DNA of 64,000 bases from Ancylostoma caninum (GCA_037903475.1 JBAJFG010000015.1:1178001-1242000); one strand, 5' to 3'; numbered from the stretch's first letter, positions 11,301 through 23,161 are shown. Notes: a model not told the origin generated them from the sequence alone. Numbers and translations: made by a program.

Positions 11301-13943
11301 AATCCCGTCAGAAGCTATATATTATAGAAGGGAAACTACCAATCAAAACATGAACCTCTTCAGCTATCTTATACAGCTCTTGCAGAAGTCTAACATGCTG
11401 TTTCCTGTTTGTACCCAAACGACCACGCGATGCCATCACTTCCGTCAGTTTGTTGATCATTGCCTAGAATGACAATATTGTTGAAAAAAAAATCGCCCAC
11501 AGCACAAATCTACACTATTGTCACTCCAAGTCACAGAACGATTTGGTAACACAATTCAGAAATAGGATTAATTGGTGGAACTGAGCCTCTAAATCGAAGT
11601 GATTTGAATAAACCTCCTTAGAACGCGAATTACGACACGATTGCATGGAACTTATGAGAAGATTAAAACTTCCAACCTCGTGCGTAACTTCCTGCTTCGG
11701 TTCGAACAACTGAACTTGCTTCTCTTTGGTGATAGGAGTCCATTCACCTCCTTCATCGTCTTCGTCATCAACGAGATCGAGTGCGACCTTAACAATGATT
11801 GCATCTCAAATATTTCACTAACAACACTCAGATTTTCATGTTAAAAAATCATTCCATAGAATGATACGTAAAACTACCAACAACATAAAACGCTGATTAG
11901 TTGTATGAAAGATCGGAAAACAATTAAAAAGAAACTAAAAAACCAAGCTCGGATCGAGGAACGGTCTCATCAACAAAGACTGTGAAAAAGTGATGATAGT
12001 CATGATAAACACATTCAGGGTCGCAACTCACCTTAGGCTTATTTTGCTCTCTCTGTTTTCGTTTCTTTTCCTTCTTTTTCTCTGCCGCCCCGTCATCTTC
12101 TCCACGGAATTCTTTCCTAAACCAGAGCATGCGTATTGTCGTACATTAGTGGCATTCACATTATAAGGATAAGAACATTTGGTAGGCATATTATGTCTTG
12201 ACCACGAGATACAATTCAGTGGAATACTTCTCCTCAGGACACATTCTTCAGAGAACTGAAGAGAAAAACCAAGCACCAACTTCAAGAAGTGTCTTCTCAG
12301 CGCTTCCATTTTTGATCCGAAATCAGCATCATCATCGGATGCGCTAGAGTCCGTATCTGTTGACCAGTCGTCCGAATCACTCTTGAAACATTTGGACATA
12401 ATAGATGTTTGAGAAATGTTGAATTAGGATGGATGGATGGGGGAAGTCAGTATAACAGCTAACACGTCCTAATACAATAGAAACGAACAAACCTCGCTTT
12501 CGCTGCTTGAGAGGTCCTTCTTCTTTTCTTTACCAGTAGGCATGGGTGGTGCTCCTGCATCATCAGCCGATTCGTCAGCCTGGAATATTTTACAAAGTTT
12601 TTTTTACCATACCTTAGTTATAAAAGAAAACAGTAATAATGACGTGAACCAACCTCTTCTTCCTCCTCTTCAGGAGTCTCGTATCCAGCTGGATCAGGAC
12701 TTTCCCGATATTCAGCAAGCTTCTGTTCAAATTCCTTGACATATTTTCGAACCCTTTGCCGGAGATTGGTGAGTGCCTTCAGGTTTACTTTAGAAAGAGC
12801 CTAAAAGATTAATGTACTATTTTCAAGACAAGGTAACTTCTGAAGGGAACAGCTAAGATGGGGGACAATAGTTAAGATCTGGTGAAAGATGCAGCAACAG
12901 TGGATAGGGAAATGATATAAGGTGAAAGAGTGAAGGTGGACGTCAATTTTAAGCTGATTCAACAGTGCTACTTACACTTTTGGCCTCTTTGTTGTCCCAG
13001 AAACCGAGTACGAAGTCCTCCAAATCGGCAAGGTACCTATAAAATAGAGGATCCATCTAATCGAATAATTGGGAGGAAGATTTGTTGCAGGGTTACCTCG
13101 AAAGAGCAAGTGATAATAACAAGTAATGATTGGTAATAAAACAAACCTAAGGTAGAACCGAGGAGTGGAAATATTTTGCCGGGCGAAGACAGTCTTAGAC
13201 TTTTCGTAAACTTTTACCAAGTCATCAAAGGCTGAAAAGAAACGAATACCAGCTATTTTGACATAGGAATTCATTGAAAAACAAAAGCCATCTACCTGAC
13301 AAAATTTTCGTGAAATCCTTGTTATTTTTCGCATTGTTGACTTGCTTTATAAGGTCTTTCAATTCCTTGAACTTCTTTTCTTTGTGCGTACGCACAACAC
13401 GTTTCTCCTCATCTTCACTATCACTTGGGTAAGCGAAGTCTCGCGCGCTAAAATCAAGTCATATCAAGAAAAATACCCCATGAATTCAAGAAAACTGAAT
13501 CCTCTGCATTTGCTCTCACAAGAAGGAGAAAAGACACGATGAGAATGATTACGTTCAAAAACAAGTATAGTGAGTTGCGGTGGAGAAATCATTTCATGAT
13601 TTCCGTGAGGAAATATGTAAAAGTAAGCAATAAAGTCGTAATAAAAAGGAAGTTTCTGATGAGAACCTTGGAGCACAACGTGCAAAATAAAATTTGTCGT
13701 AAACCCTTTACAAACAAAAGACAAACTTGTAGTCAAATATGTGGTTATAAGAAGAAATATAACAAAAACAAAGCAAGCAAATAAGTAATGATGCAAACAA
13801 AAACCGGAAATTACAAGCAAATAATGTGTAAAACAGCGAACTCACAGTGGGACCTTCTTGGTCTGTACCTCCTCCTCAACATCAGAAACATCAGATTCTG
13901 ATGACGAATCAGAGCTTACTGCTCCTTTGAAGAATTTCGACAT
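5334..13943 (-). CDS. eif-3.C: Eukaryotic translation initiation factor 3 subunit C
   Basis: A scaffold subunit of cytosolic eIF3, which joins the 40S subunit with eIF1, eIF2 and eIF5 for start-codon selection. Exons: 13943-13846, 13447-13296, 13231-13147, 13036-12976, 12800-12654, 12579-12493, 12381-12281, 12116-12032, 11787-11677, 11463-11356, 11262-11153, 11010-10914, 10777-10659, 10515-10377, 9738-9520, 9465-9301, 9167-8985, 8775-8653, 7873-7800, 7667-7566, 7486-7339, 7283-7170 and probably 5456-5334. All join in frame with GT/AG sites. The start [20 protein letters not shown] is the Nip1 acidic N-terminus; a second Ser/Asp cluster and a Lys-rich stretch follow near residues 205-272. Family segments include [11 protein letters not shown] and LLEIPHMA, with a C-terminal PCI region ([19 protein letters not shown]). 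The product is 916 aa; human eIF3c is 913. Uncertain: the last exon (basic, Ser/Gln-rich) lies 1.7 kb beyond the previous one. If it is wrong, translation could run on to a stop at 7068. Confidence 0.93.
6147..6225 (+). ncRNA. Hammerhead-like motif 1 with Penelope-type 3' tail
   Basis: CTGAAGA (6147-6153), one G, stem GACG, loop TTAC, stem CGTC, then GAAA (6167-6170). Downstream, AAAATAAAG followed by CAACAACCTGAACGGCGCAG (ending near 6223) matches the tails after motifs 2 and 3, marking the 3' end of a Penelope-like insertion. No reverse-transcriptase coding is recognisable here. It is antisense to the eIF3c gene, inside its presumed last intron. Confidence 0.55.
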
Positions 13944-13998
13944 TTCCCAATGTTTCTAGTTGACCAAGTCGTGAATGGAGGTTGGCAGCGGTGCCTTC

Positions 13999-14010
13999 CC
14001 TAAAAGGAAC
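13999..14010 (-). promoter_or_regulatory. Candidate trans-splice acceptor upstream of eIF3c
   Basis: The minus strand reads TTCCTTTTAG/GGAAGG, with the AG at 14001-14000, about 56 bases before the ATG at 13943. This fits a spliced-leader acceptor and a short 5' UTR, but an ordinary upstream exon cannot be excluded. Confidence 0.35.
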
Positions 14011-14603
14011 TAAATCCACACTTATTCTGTTATTTATTGAGTGTAACAAAAGACCATAAAATAGCAAACAATGAGAGGAAATCTGAGAGAAAAGCTAACA
14101 AAACAAACATGAATAAAAGTCCGTAAATACGAGTACGGTAGCGACGCAACATGGACAACTGTCACATTTAGCACCTCAAGCACAGCGCAATCGTCTAGCA
14201 AGAAAGAAAATTAGTAATTTCACGAAAGAACTGAGCAAAGCGTGATGAAGGAAGGTTCTTTTAAAATATAATGCTGCTGTTCTTCGTAGCTACAAACAAG
14301 CAACGACCATTCAGGAGAAGTCTCTTCACCAGTGACAGTTGGTATCTATTCGTTGTCACACGCAATTCTGCGTCCATCGCAGCTCTGCTCATTGGAACTG
14401 GCACCTGCTTCCAATTTGCTGCAGTAATCTTACTGCATCCCACAAAACAAGTCCTGTTACTTATATCTGAGGACGATATCGCCCTGCAGTTCTCTTCTAT
14501 GAAAGAAGCATTTTTGCCACTTCCTGAAACACCTGTCAAACTGCTAATTGTCTTGTTAATTTAAACTTACCAGGGATGCTCACACATAAGGAAAACATCG
14601 TTG
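14011..14603. other. Upstream of eIF3c; no gene supported
   Basis: This should hold the eIF3c promoter, though no core element is recognisable. Overlapping frames of 92-97 codons occur on both strands at 14261-14564, with no homology or splice context. Neither is called. Confidence 0.35.
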
Positions 14604-14805
14604 TACAGGAAGCTCCAATTGTCTGCAGTCAAGAGGGACGTGGCCACGACGCGGCTTTAGACAGAGACACAGGCGCTCGGCATGCTGCCACTGGTTGGCT
14701 GCAGAGTCAGAGAAGCCAGAGGCAGCATAGAGAGCGCCTGTGTCTGATCAGGGAGCCGCGCCGTGGCCACGCCCTCTTGACTGCGGACATTTGGAGCTTC
14801 CTGTA
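14604..14805. mobile_element. Foldback MITE (family D), copy 1
   Basis: This 202-bp near-palindrome starts TACAGGAAGCTCCAATTGTC and ends with the complement. The arms share CAGTCAAGAGGG and CGTGGCCACG and stay paired inward through AGACACAGGCGCTC, with a short central loop. It has no coding capacity. The end sequence resembles the copy at 15123. Confidence 0.75.
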
Positions 14806-14930
14806 ACTATAAGCAAAAAGGAAATCCCAGCAACACTCGCCTGCCACAGTGGCGAGCAAATCGGCCGCACCGCGTATGACGTGCGGCATGCCAGTACGCT
14901 GGAGGTGCAATCGTGATTGACGTTACCTGT

Positions 14931-15079
14931 ACAATGTTCGTGTTGAGCACTTCAGATAATCTCATAGTGCAAAGGATCCGGCACAATTCAGCTAGTTCAG
15001 CCCCAGAATGTCAGAAATTTTTGTCCTCCATACTTCGCCAAGGCGAGTTGTTATACAGGCGCTGAACACGAACATTGTA
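14931..15079. repeat. Inverted repeat pair TACAATGTTCGTGTT
   Basis: TACAATGTTCGTGTTGAGC at 14931-14949 is nearly the exact complement of GCTGAACACGAACATTGTA at 15061-15079. The pair brackets about 110 bp and lies between two foldback elements. It may be the ends of another small element or part of a composite of the two. Confidence 0.55.
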
Positions 15080-15122
15080 TCCATTTTACGCCTTAATTCC
15101 ATGTCTGTACAATTACGGTACG

Positions 15123-15302
15123 TACAGGGAACTCCAAACGGCCGTGTGCAATGGGCGGGACCGCGGCGCGGCTTTCTTGGACAGAGTCGCAGAGGTTCTG
15201 CACATGACTCTAGGTGTCTGCCTCTGCCAGCAGCAGACCACCTGAGTGCCACGTCTCGTCGCGGTCCCGCTCCTTGCACACTGCCGTATGGAGTTCTCTG
15301 TA
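15123..15302. mobile_element. Foldback MITE (family D), copy 2
   Basis: A 180-bp near-palindrome starts TACAGGGAACTCCAAACGGC and ends GGAGTTCTCTGTA. The arms share GTGTGCAA and GGCGGGACCGCG-type GC-rich sequence. The terminal TACAGGRARCTCCAA relates it to the element at 14604. Confidence 0.7.
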
Positions 15303-16141
15303 CATGGTAGGGACAGTGTTTCACGGAATTTTCTCAACTTTTGTGAAGGAGGATTGTTTGAGACGCTGATCACGGGCATCACATCCGTCCTGTACTGCAA
15401 CCACCCTCGTTTTTGTAGGGATATATATACTGTAAAAATACGGTATTGGGAGAAAAAGTCGATGTCGAGAATAAAACGGCGGTAGTAGGCAAAATAATCT
15501 TGATTATCGTCATCAGCATTTATAACAAACCCTCTATGTACGCAAAATTGTAGAGGACCCTGTGAGATACCGCACCTGAAGTGTACCTACCGTAAGTGTG
15601 CTCAGAAGAATTTTTTTCTTCCGAAATTTCAGAGCAGAATCAATCGAACAGTGCCCAAAGTTCGGGGTGGTACTGCGGATCACCGTACCTTTCATATAGC
15701 TAGTGTACCCTTACAAAAGTGGGATTACCGTACCGTACAAGACGGATGAGATATGCGTATTCAGCACTTTCAGTAACTGCAGTATTTAAAATTTCAATGG
15801 AGAAAGTCTTTTTATCGAAATTTTTGGGATGTGAAGAAGTTCCCCGTAACCACAATGTGGTTGTGCATTCGTGGATGTCTGCTCCTTGTTCTACTGTACT
15901 CTGATTTTTGAGGAGAATCATTGCTTGTTGATGTACACCAACTAAAACTCGAGGAAAATTGTATATTCATTAATGTGAAGAGAATACCGTCCCTAATACA
16001 ACGGCAAATCATATTTTGAAAAAAAAACATGCGAAATAATCGATAAAACGAATAAAACAGTAGACATTAATGGATAGGGAGGAATTTAAGATGAGAGGAG
16101 ATCGGACTGGACATCACTAAGCATCCAAATGAGTACACGAT
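15303..16141. other. No supported gene
   Basis: Overlapping open frames at 15700-15921 on both strands lack homology or splice sites. I see no repeat that I can delimit. Confidence 0.4.
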
Positions 16142-16572
16142 CTCTGATAACTGTGCAGCACGAACGCAGCCCAAATGGCGTAATGGTTCGAGTAGAAACC
16201 GTAGCAGCAACGATGCCCAGTTGCTGCCATCCTCCCCTTAAGTGCTGCCGTCCCTCAGCAATTGCTGCTAAAGGACCGACAGCTTGAGCAGCAATCGAGG
16301 GGAGGATGGCAGCATTTGGGAACCGTTGCTGCTAGCGTTTCTAACTGAAACATTACGTCGTTCGAGCTGCGTTCGTGCTGCGCCGTTACCAGAGTTGCTG
16401 CGCCGTTACCAGAGTGAGTGCTGCCGTCCCTCAGCAATTGCTGCTAAAGGTTCGACAGCTTGAGCAGCAATCGAGGGGAGGATGGCAGCAACTGGCAACC
16501 GTTGCTGCTAGGGTTTCTACTCGAACCATTACGTTGTTCGAGCTGCGTTCGTGCTGCACAGCTATAAAAGAT
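16142..16572. mobile_element. MITE family C, copy 1 (right arm duplicated)
   Basis: The left end is CTCTGATAACTGTGCAGCAC, followed by GAACGCAGCCC and AATGGTTCG. The right arm is its complement, including GGCAACCGTTGCTGCTAGGG. The right arm occurs twice in tandem (about 16245-16411 and 16421-16572), so this copy is longer (431 bp) than its relatives at 34087 and 47657. Its right terminus has diverged. Confidence 0.8.
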
Positions 16573-16685
16573 ATTAATGAACGATTAAAGTTTGCTTGGA
16601 AGTGACTTTTTATTACATAGCCTAAAATATTCTCTACCTGCGCGGTTTGTGAAGAAGTGAAACCTGCAGTTATATTTGGCTCGCA

Positions 16686-17400
16686 TCACGAAGTACGTGA
16701 TGGGGTTACCAGAGTGCGAGAGGTTTCCGACCAACAAAGCACCTCAGTTTGGAGTTGGCAACGTACATTAATGATTTTATGGAATATAATTAGATCAAAC
16801 TTCCGTGGCCTATATGCCAACGAGTGCAGCTTGGAATTGGAGTTCCTTTCTTCATAGCATGGAATGCCATCATACAAAAAGCCCAGCGTTCCAGTGACCA
16901 ATTTCCTGGTGAAATCATTTTGAACCCTCTCGAGTTTAGCTGTACTTGTCCGTTTGTACGGATTGAAAACTACAGTACAATATTCCAAAATAGGACGAAA
17001 ACATGTTTTGTAAGCCTTCAGTAGGACTTGAGCTCTGCAAGTAGTGAGAGCTCTAAACAGGTTGTACATGGCCGTGGTAGCTTTAGCAGCAATATTAGTG
17101 CAGGAAAATTCATTGTTTATTCAGCGATCAAGTTTCTCATTCGTAGTGGTGCGAGTGCGATGGTTGTCACAGCTGACGGTGCGAAGGAGCGACTTTGTTT
17201 CGTTGGAGACATTGTCCCACTCTGGTGGCATCCCAAATTCAGTTGGCGACGATGTTGTGCCGTCTTGAACAATCTGTCCACAGCGATATGTGAAGAAGGC
17301 ATTCTCCCACGTTGAACCTTCAAAAGTTATTGTTACTATCGAAGGATTCCCTATTCTCTTCAGTGAGAAACTAAGGTACGCAGTTTTCTTTTTTATCATA
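16686..17400 (-). mobile_element. Non-LTR retrotransposon reverse-transcriptase 3' remnant
   Basis: The minus strand encodes a sequence typical of the region just after the RT domain in Jockey/CR1-type LINEs: VLLKAYKTCFRPILEYCTVV, then KLERVQNDFTRKL, then a RRRKFDLI-like block (RPRKFDLIIFHKIIN). A preceding frame at 17399-17121 may be the upstream RT portion in another frame. Internal stops and frame changes show it is dead. The family assignment within non-LTR elements is tentative. Confidence 0.65.
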
Positions 17401-18206
17401 GACTAGACGGCATACGCGGCTTCGCTCGGCTTCATAACTGCCCCCGGCTATTCACACTGATGAAGACAATATTTTTGTGATCAGTGTGTTAACATACCCC
17501 GGTAACAGACCCTTTTTCACCATACCATTACGAAAAGTGAGTAAAGTGGTTTGGGCAGAAAATTCATGGAAATTGATTGTCATATTTGTTCAGAGTGTTC
17601 GGGAACCCCTTCAGGCGTGTTCATACCCGTCATTGCGCGGGAGCGAAAAAATCAATAAATCTCGTGCAGTTTGATTCTCACATCCGTGCTCGACGTGTTC
17701 ACGAACCCCAGTAGGTATATACCTCTTCACAAATCCCCGGCCATAATAAGCGAAAAATCAATAAAATCGATGAATCAATATTTTCGTTCGAAGTGGTTGC
17801 CATAACCGTGTTCAGCGTGTCGGAAAACCCTAGCAGACATGTCCTCACCGACACCTGAGCAAACATGATGAAAAATCAATAGAATCGATAAATCAATACC
17901 TTCTCTCAAGGTGGTTGTCATATTCGTGTCATACTGGAGAACCCCAGTAGACATGCCCCGCGACCAATTGAACGAAAATAATGAAAAACCAATAAAATCG
18001 ATATAATCGATGGGCCAATCGATATTCTGGGCCGAAAAGTAGCCTATAACCTCCGCCGGCCCCTGAAGGACCTATATGCAAAATTTGATCCAGATCGGTT
18101 CATCCTCCGCGATTTCTATTCCAAACATACAAACATGCAAACAAACAAACAAACACGAAAACACACACAAACTTTCGCTTTTATATGTACAGATGTAGTG
18201 AGGGGT
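17396..18206 (+). mobile_element. Retroposon-like repeat with 112-bp internal tandem units
   Basis: It begins near GGCATACGCGGCTTCGCTCGG and ends in a tail typical of non-autonomous non-LTR copies: TTTGATCCAGATCGGTTCAT, CAAACAAACAAACA and TTTCGCTTTTATATGT. Between about 17640 and 18010 it holds three to four diverged units of about 112 bp, each with AAAAATCAATAAAATCGAT, a GTGTTC block and GAACCCCAGTAGACATG. Related units occur inverted at about 30178-30440. No coding. Confidence 0.6.
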
Positions 18207-18527
18207 TCCTTTTTGTCCTAAGATACGGTTTTAAAATATGCTAGAACTTACCAGCCAGGAGATACTCTGTTCCGATTTTCAGTTTTATCCCACACGCCGT
18301 CTCCGATAGTGCTGTTTGCACCTCTGAAGGCAATTTCTTCACCTTCTCCGGGCGCTAAAATATGACGTCGATCTTCTACAACGGCTTCAAGAACTTGAAT
18401 GGTATAGCACCTTAAAGACATCTTTATGTTCGAGCAAGTAGGTAATGTCATTGAGCGCATTTTTGTTACCATTATTTACAGTGCCGAGAACCTTCACATG
18501 GGAAACTGAAATGAGACTGAAATTAGA

Positions 18528-18787
18528 TAAGTGAACGTCAATGGCGGTGGCCCATCCGCGGCCTCGAGAAGGACGCAGCGCGACCGCAACGCGCGCGCCG
18601 GGATTGGTGTCGTTTGTTGCCGGAGTGCTAGTTCTAGTCGCTTTCTTCCCGATTTTGTCAAAAATCCTTAAAATCGAGTAGAAAAGCTGATAGATATGGC
18701 ATATCAGCAGCAGAAAACATCGTTTACGACGCGCGCGGCGTGCTTCTCGAGGCCGCGGATGGGCCACCGCCATTGACGTTCACTGTA
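18528..18787. mobile_element. MITE family A, copy 2
   Basis: The best-preserved family member. The arm GTGAACGTCAATGGCGGTGG at 18531 continues through CCATCCGCGGCCTCGAGAAG, with a nearly perfect complement ending CACTGTA at 18787. The centre is AT-richer. Confidence 0.85.
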
Positions 18788-19144
18788 TTTTGTCGGTGGC
18801 GTGGCTCTGCGATAGTGTGCTACGTAGGTATATGAATCACTGAGCTTGTGCATGTCCCCCAAAATTGTTATACAGCACTTCAAGTTCACTATTCAGCAGA
18901 TCGACATTCTATGGAAGGTTAACACACTCCCTGGAAACTGCCTAGTCCATTTTCACAATGTGTGGGAATGTCTACATGAACGTTCCACTAGGTGCCAGAC
19001 AATTGTAATTGCCTGCATTTCCCGTAGTGTTCTATGTAATCTCCGGTCTGGGAGTGCCATGGTCTCTGAGCAAAAGGACTCCTGAGCAGCGTTCGACTAA
19101 AACGCGTCTAATCGGTTGAAAACAGTCTCCCATCTTAAAAATAG

Positions 19145-19469
19145 CTTTTGAGCTCTTTTGTTTGTGGAGAGTTCTTGACCTTCTTCTTCTTGACTCACCC
19201 AGACGTCTGCCACGAGGCAGTGCAGCTAGCAATATCGATTGGTGGCACCTTTTTGTGACAGATGTCCATTGTTTTCGCAGATTTCATAAGGAAACAATCT
19301 GCATGAGACACTGCTCACAATAATATGTATCATTCTTTAAAAAAAACAGAAAAAATAGTCTTTGAGCTCTATCTTTTGTGGAGAGTTCTTGACACTCACC
19401 CAGACGTTTGCCACAAGGGTGTGCAGCTAGCAATATCGATTGATGCTACCTCTTTGTGACAGATGCCCC
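19145..19469. repeat. Direct duplication of about 115 bp
   Basis: Two copies (about 19145-19266 and 19360-19469) share GTGGAGAGTTCTTGAC, ACTCACCCAGACG, GTGCAGCTAGCAATATCGAT and TTTGTGACAGATG. They are about 210 bp apart and differ by an indel in a CTT-rich stretch. No coding or RNA function is recognised. Confidence 0.7.
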
Positions 19470-22316
19470 AGCGAGCATCCGAATTTCTCCGCGGGAGAAG
19501 GGGGATAAAAAAAACTTCTTTTTCAGATATTTTTTTTGTAAAGAGTTGTGTCTTTTGCCCTAGAGTTGTTTATTTTTTCTTGTTTTTTTTTCCACGCAAG
19601 AACTAGATATTGTAACATTTTTAACAAAATTACCCCAATCTGCTTTGCAGAACGACTCCTTTGTTGATTGTGCTGGTGAACAAAAACAGGCGTTAGTCCC
19701 AGCAATGTACGTGGATAGAATGAGAACGATAATCATTCTGAAACTCATATTGTTCAGGAAACTTCACAAATTTCAGAAAGAACGAAAACGTGAATTTTTT
19801 CGAACAGGGTTAGAAATAACGCTCTTTTGAAAACACAGCGGCTTTGTATAAATATGCGGGAACGAGTAAACAACCGAGTTATTCTTCATAGAATCACAAC
19901 GAAAATAAAGCACAAAAATAGTTGTTTCCTTCTGTTTGACGAGATTATGCTGATTTTCATAGAGTGCCACACTGTTCTCTCTTATTGCTATGCAGAAGAC
20001 TATCTGTTCTCAGTGTTGAATATTCAATTGCTTGCGATTCGACAGAAATGCATTGTGATTGTTCGCAAATGTTGATTGCGGCCTTTGTTTTGTGTGGAAT
20101 ATAAATTCTAAATTTATATTAAATTTTCATTATTTCTGTTGTGTGTTCAACCCGATCGATTTTTTCATGTGCAGACCGAGAGCTGAGTTGTTTGTGCTCA
20201 GGTGTACCAGCAATTGGAGCCACATTCCAGTTTGGCTCCAATTTCTAAGATGGGCGGGGTTGCAATGCTATGCATTTGTATCATTCTTGTAACAGTAGCC
20301 ACAGGTTATTTCGAGGCTATTACTTGAAGAGGGCGGGGGTGGGGGCGTGGAGGGATACGGGGTGTTATATCTGGAGTGGGCTGCGCTAATGAGACCTGCA
20401 ATTGGTTGATTGGGTGAACCGACCAATCGTAGAGCTTGGCCGCACCTCCTTTCCAGGTGTAACACACCACACACCCGGGGTAGGATGGTGTTTGAGTACT
20501 GTCCGGTTGCTTTTCAAATGCACCCACGAAATATTGCAACGGTGGCGTGGCAAAAACTCGTCCACCCTATAAGTTCACGCCCAGACGGTTTTTGGTCGAA
20601 TTAGCGATGTCACAATCTTTCAAACCGACTAAAAAAAAGTAGGGTGGAAGCAAGAGGGGTGTTTTCGGTGATTGTCTACCAACTTGAAACATCCTCCACG
20701 CCTCACACATAATCTTCCACCTCAACTGACAGTTGGGCCGAAAATTCGGTCAGCTCAGCTGAATATATTATAGAAAACGTAGTGTCAATAAGCCCTAGTA
20801 TCATCACAACTGCACATATCACATCGTTGCAATTCAAATCAACTGAAATCGGACGAGATTTCTGTCCATGACACCATTTTTTCGGTGGAATTATGTTGAA
20901 TGGCGGTTAGTGCGAACCCTGTACGTATAAAGATGAAGCTTCGTTCGTGTGCGTGGTTGTATGTGGGTCTTATCAGTTTCACATCTGGAAATCTTTCGAA
21001 ATTTCAGAAATAGCCTTCAATTTTTCGCAAACCATCGAATTTTCGAATACTCATACTTATCTTCGAATTTCGGGACAAAACTGGATCTCGAAATAGTCGG
21101 GTTTTAAAATGTCCATGTATTCGAACATTTGTTCGATTGAAATCATATCTGGTAATCGATATAGGTATGCATAGAAATGCATTCCTATAATCATTGACAT
21201 GCAACTTTTCAGCTAGGAAGCTTCATTTGCGCTTTCCGAAAAAAAAAAACCTCTGTTCCTTCGAATAGAATCACGTTCTGCTATGAGATCGGTTTGTCCT
21301 GGAATGTAGGGTAAGCCGTGGGATAAGTGGTTGAACTCTATGCTAACCCTAGAAACGTCAACCATTTGCAAAGGCAGAAGGCATTGTGTATTCGGTGGGT
21401 TGTGAAGTGTGTGAGGGCTATTGGCCCATGCGCAGAATTATCTCTTCAATATCTTTTCGCAGCTGTACACAAAAACAAATCATGGTAGAAGAGGCAAGGA
21501 TAGAGACGCGGTGAATGCAACATCGATTACACTGACCCGATTCTCACGATCGTGAATAATTCATCATCTTCACAAACAATAGACATCTTCAAAGAATTGT
21601 GAGCGATATCATCAGAGCACTGTTTGTTTCCTCGTCGTTAGCATGATCAAAATTACATGCTACATTTATGTTGTAAACATATGTCCAAACGAATGTTAAG
21701 ACAAATGCAATGAGGAAGCAAACAATTTCTAGAATTGAGTGCTCAAGTAGAAATGATCATTAAGGAAGTCGAGGGATCCCAAAATTTTAAAGTCAAATCC
21801 AGCTAACGCTATTTTTTATGTTTCAAGGAAGAACTTTTCTTCGGATGAATTGAACTCTAGCTTAAAAGCTGGTTACCGAACCTTCTGGGGAATCTTGTGG
21901 TGCTGAACAGAGAAATTTTCCTCGCTAGCATTGAAATTTGCGTCAATGCAGCGTTCAGGGCTACGCAGTGCCCACAGTCCTTCTCGAAAAGAATGTGGGG
22001 AGGGGGGAGGGGGGGAGCAGGCTAAAATTGACATTTTCAACCTGCCCACCAAACTGTTTCCAACTTATTGATTCGTAAACTTGAAGTGATTCGGAATGGC
22101 CAATAATCAGTTCTAGAGGGAAGCCTGTCCAACTGTATTTTACGCCAGTAGAATGTGCCGGAAGATTGTAGCGAAGCACTCTACCTTTGCAAAAAAAAAA
22201 CCACTGACAACTACGTTGCTTCAGTGGTGAGACAATTGTGCACTGTTTCGACGCTACTCCAAGCAACATAACAGTCTCTGATTTCATCGACTCCAATGTT
22301 CTTCCTTCTTTCAATC
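19470..22316. other. Gene-poor stretch, nothing identified
   Basis: I can support no gene here. A 117-codon minus-strand frame at 22314-21961 has partly coding-like composition (for example PLELIIGHSESLQVYES) but no recognisable family and no clear splice borders. A G-rich tract lies at 20328-20360 and another at 21994-22016. Confidence 0.4.
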
Positions 22317-23161
22317 TGACAAGGGAAGGATAACAGATGTCTGTGATTTTTCAAGATGAATCACACATTGCTATATGTAGTCGGAGACGTTGATTCTAAA
22401 TATGCTGCCCTTTTGTGCTTAATGGCAAAACCGAAGAAGTTGTGAACATTTTTCTGTTTAGAGCCCATATCCAAACGAACGCCGCTCGGATAGTGTCGAC
22501 AGTACTTAATGGTATAGTGACACGTCTCTCACTCTATAATAAAAGATATACCGAACCATTGGCAAAAAGAAAAAAAGTATGAAAGGTTTTACTGCACTGT
22601 GTTCACATCACTTGGTGTCAGCACATATTTATCTCTACCAGACGTGCATGGTGTATAGTGCCAAGCCTTTCGATTCAGCGGGGAGTCCGTCCTCGTTCGA
22701 TTCCCACCATAGTTTCCACTTTTGCATTTTCCCAACTTGTTCACTATTTGCTTGAAACGTCCTTTCATTATATAATTTCTGGACTCTTCATCTGAATTAT
22801 ATTAGAGTAGCTTAACATTACACCACTATGTACTGCTGGTGGAGACAAATAAGCACTGGCCCAAAATGATGTGAACACGGCATAAAAAAAACCTTCATAA
22901 CTTCTTTCATTTTGAAAAGGATTCGGTGTAACTTATCTTATAGGGTGAGAGGCGTATCATTATACCACCGAGTACCGTTGATACCGTTCGAAAGGCGCTC
23001 GTTCGGATGATAGGCACGAAACGGAGAGACGCCCATAACTTCTTTCGTTTTGCGATTAAGCACAAATGGGCAACATATTCAAAATCAGCGTCCCCGACTC
23101 CATATAGTGATGTGCAATTCACCTCGAAAAGCCACAGACATCTGGTCTCCTTTCCTTGTGA
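22317..23161. mobile_element. Foldback element 2 (845 bp)
   Basis: The ends are ACAAGGGAAGGATAAC at 22319 and a complementary TTTCCTTGTG near 23151. Inverted arms of about 345 bp share blocks such as CAGATGTCTGTG, TTGTGCTTAAT and CGTGTTCACATCA-type sequence. The spacer is about 145 bp. Length, arm size and end sequence equal those of the element at 4369-5213, though the arm interiors have diverged strongly. Confidence 0.75.
22648..22710 (+). pseudogene. tRNA-like segment in foldback spacer
   Basis: ATGGTG and CACCAT form a six-base terminal stem, with a B-box-like GTTCGATTCCC near the 3' end. The segment is only 63 nt and has no convincing anticodon arm, so this is tRNA-like at most. Confidence 0.3.

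Noticed and set aside
17028..17315. 95-codon plus-strand protein
   Set aside because: It is antisense to the non-LTR reverse-transcriptase remnant, which has family-specific blocks.
18387..18773. 128-codon minus-strand protein
   Set aside because: It lies almost wholly in the MITE family A copy at 18528-18787 and translates its terminal repeats.
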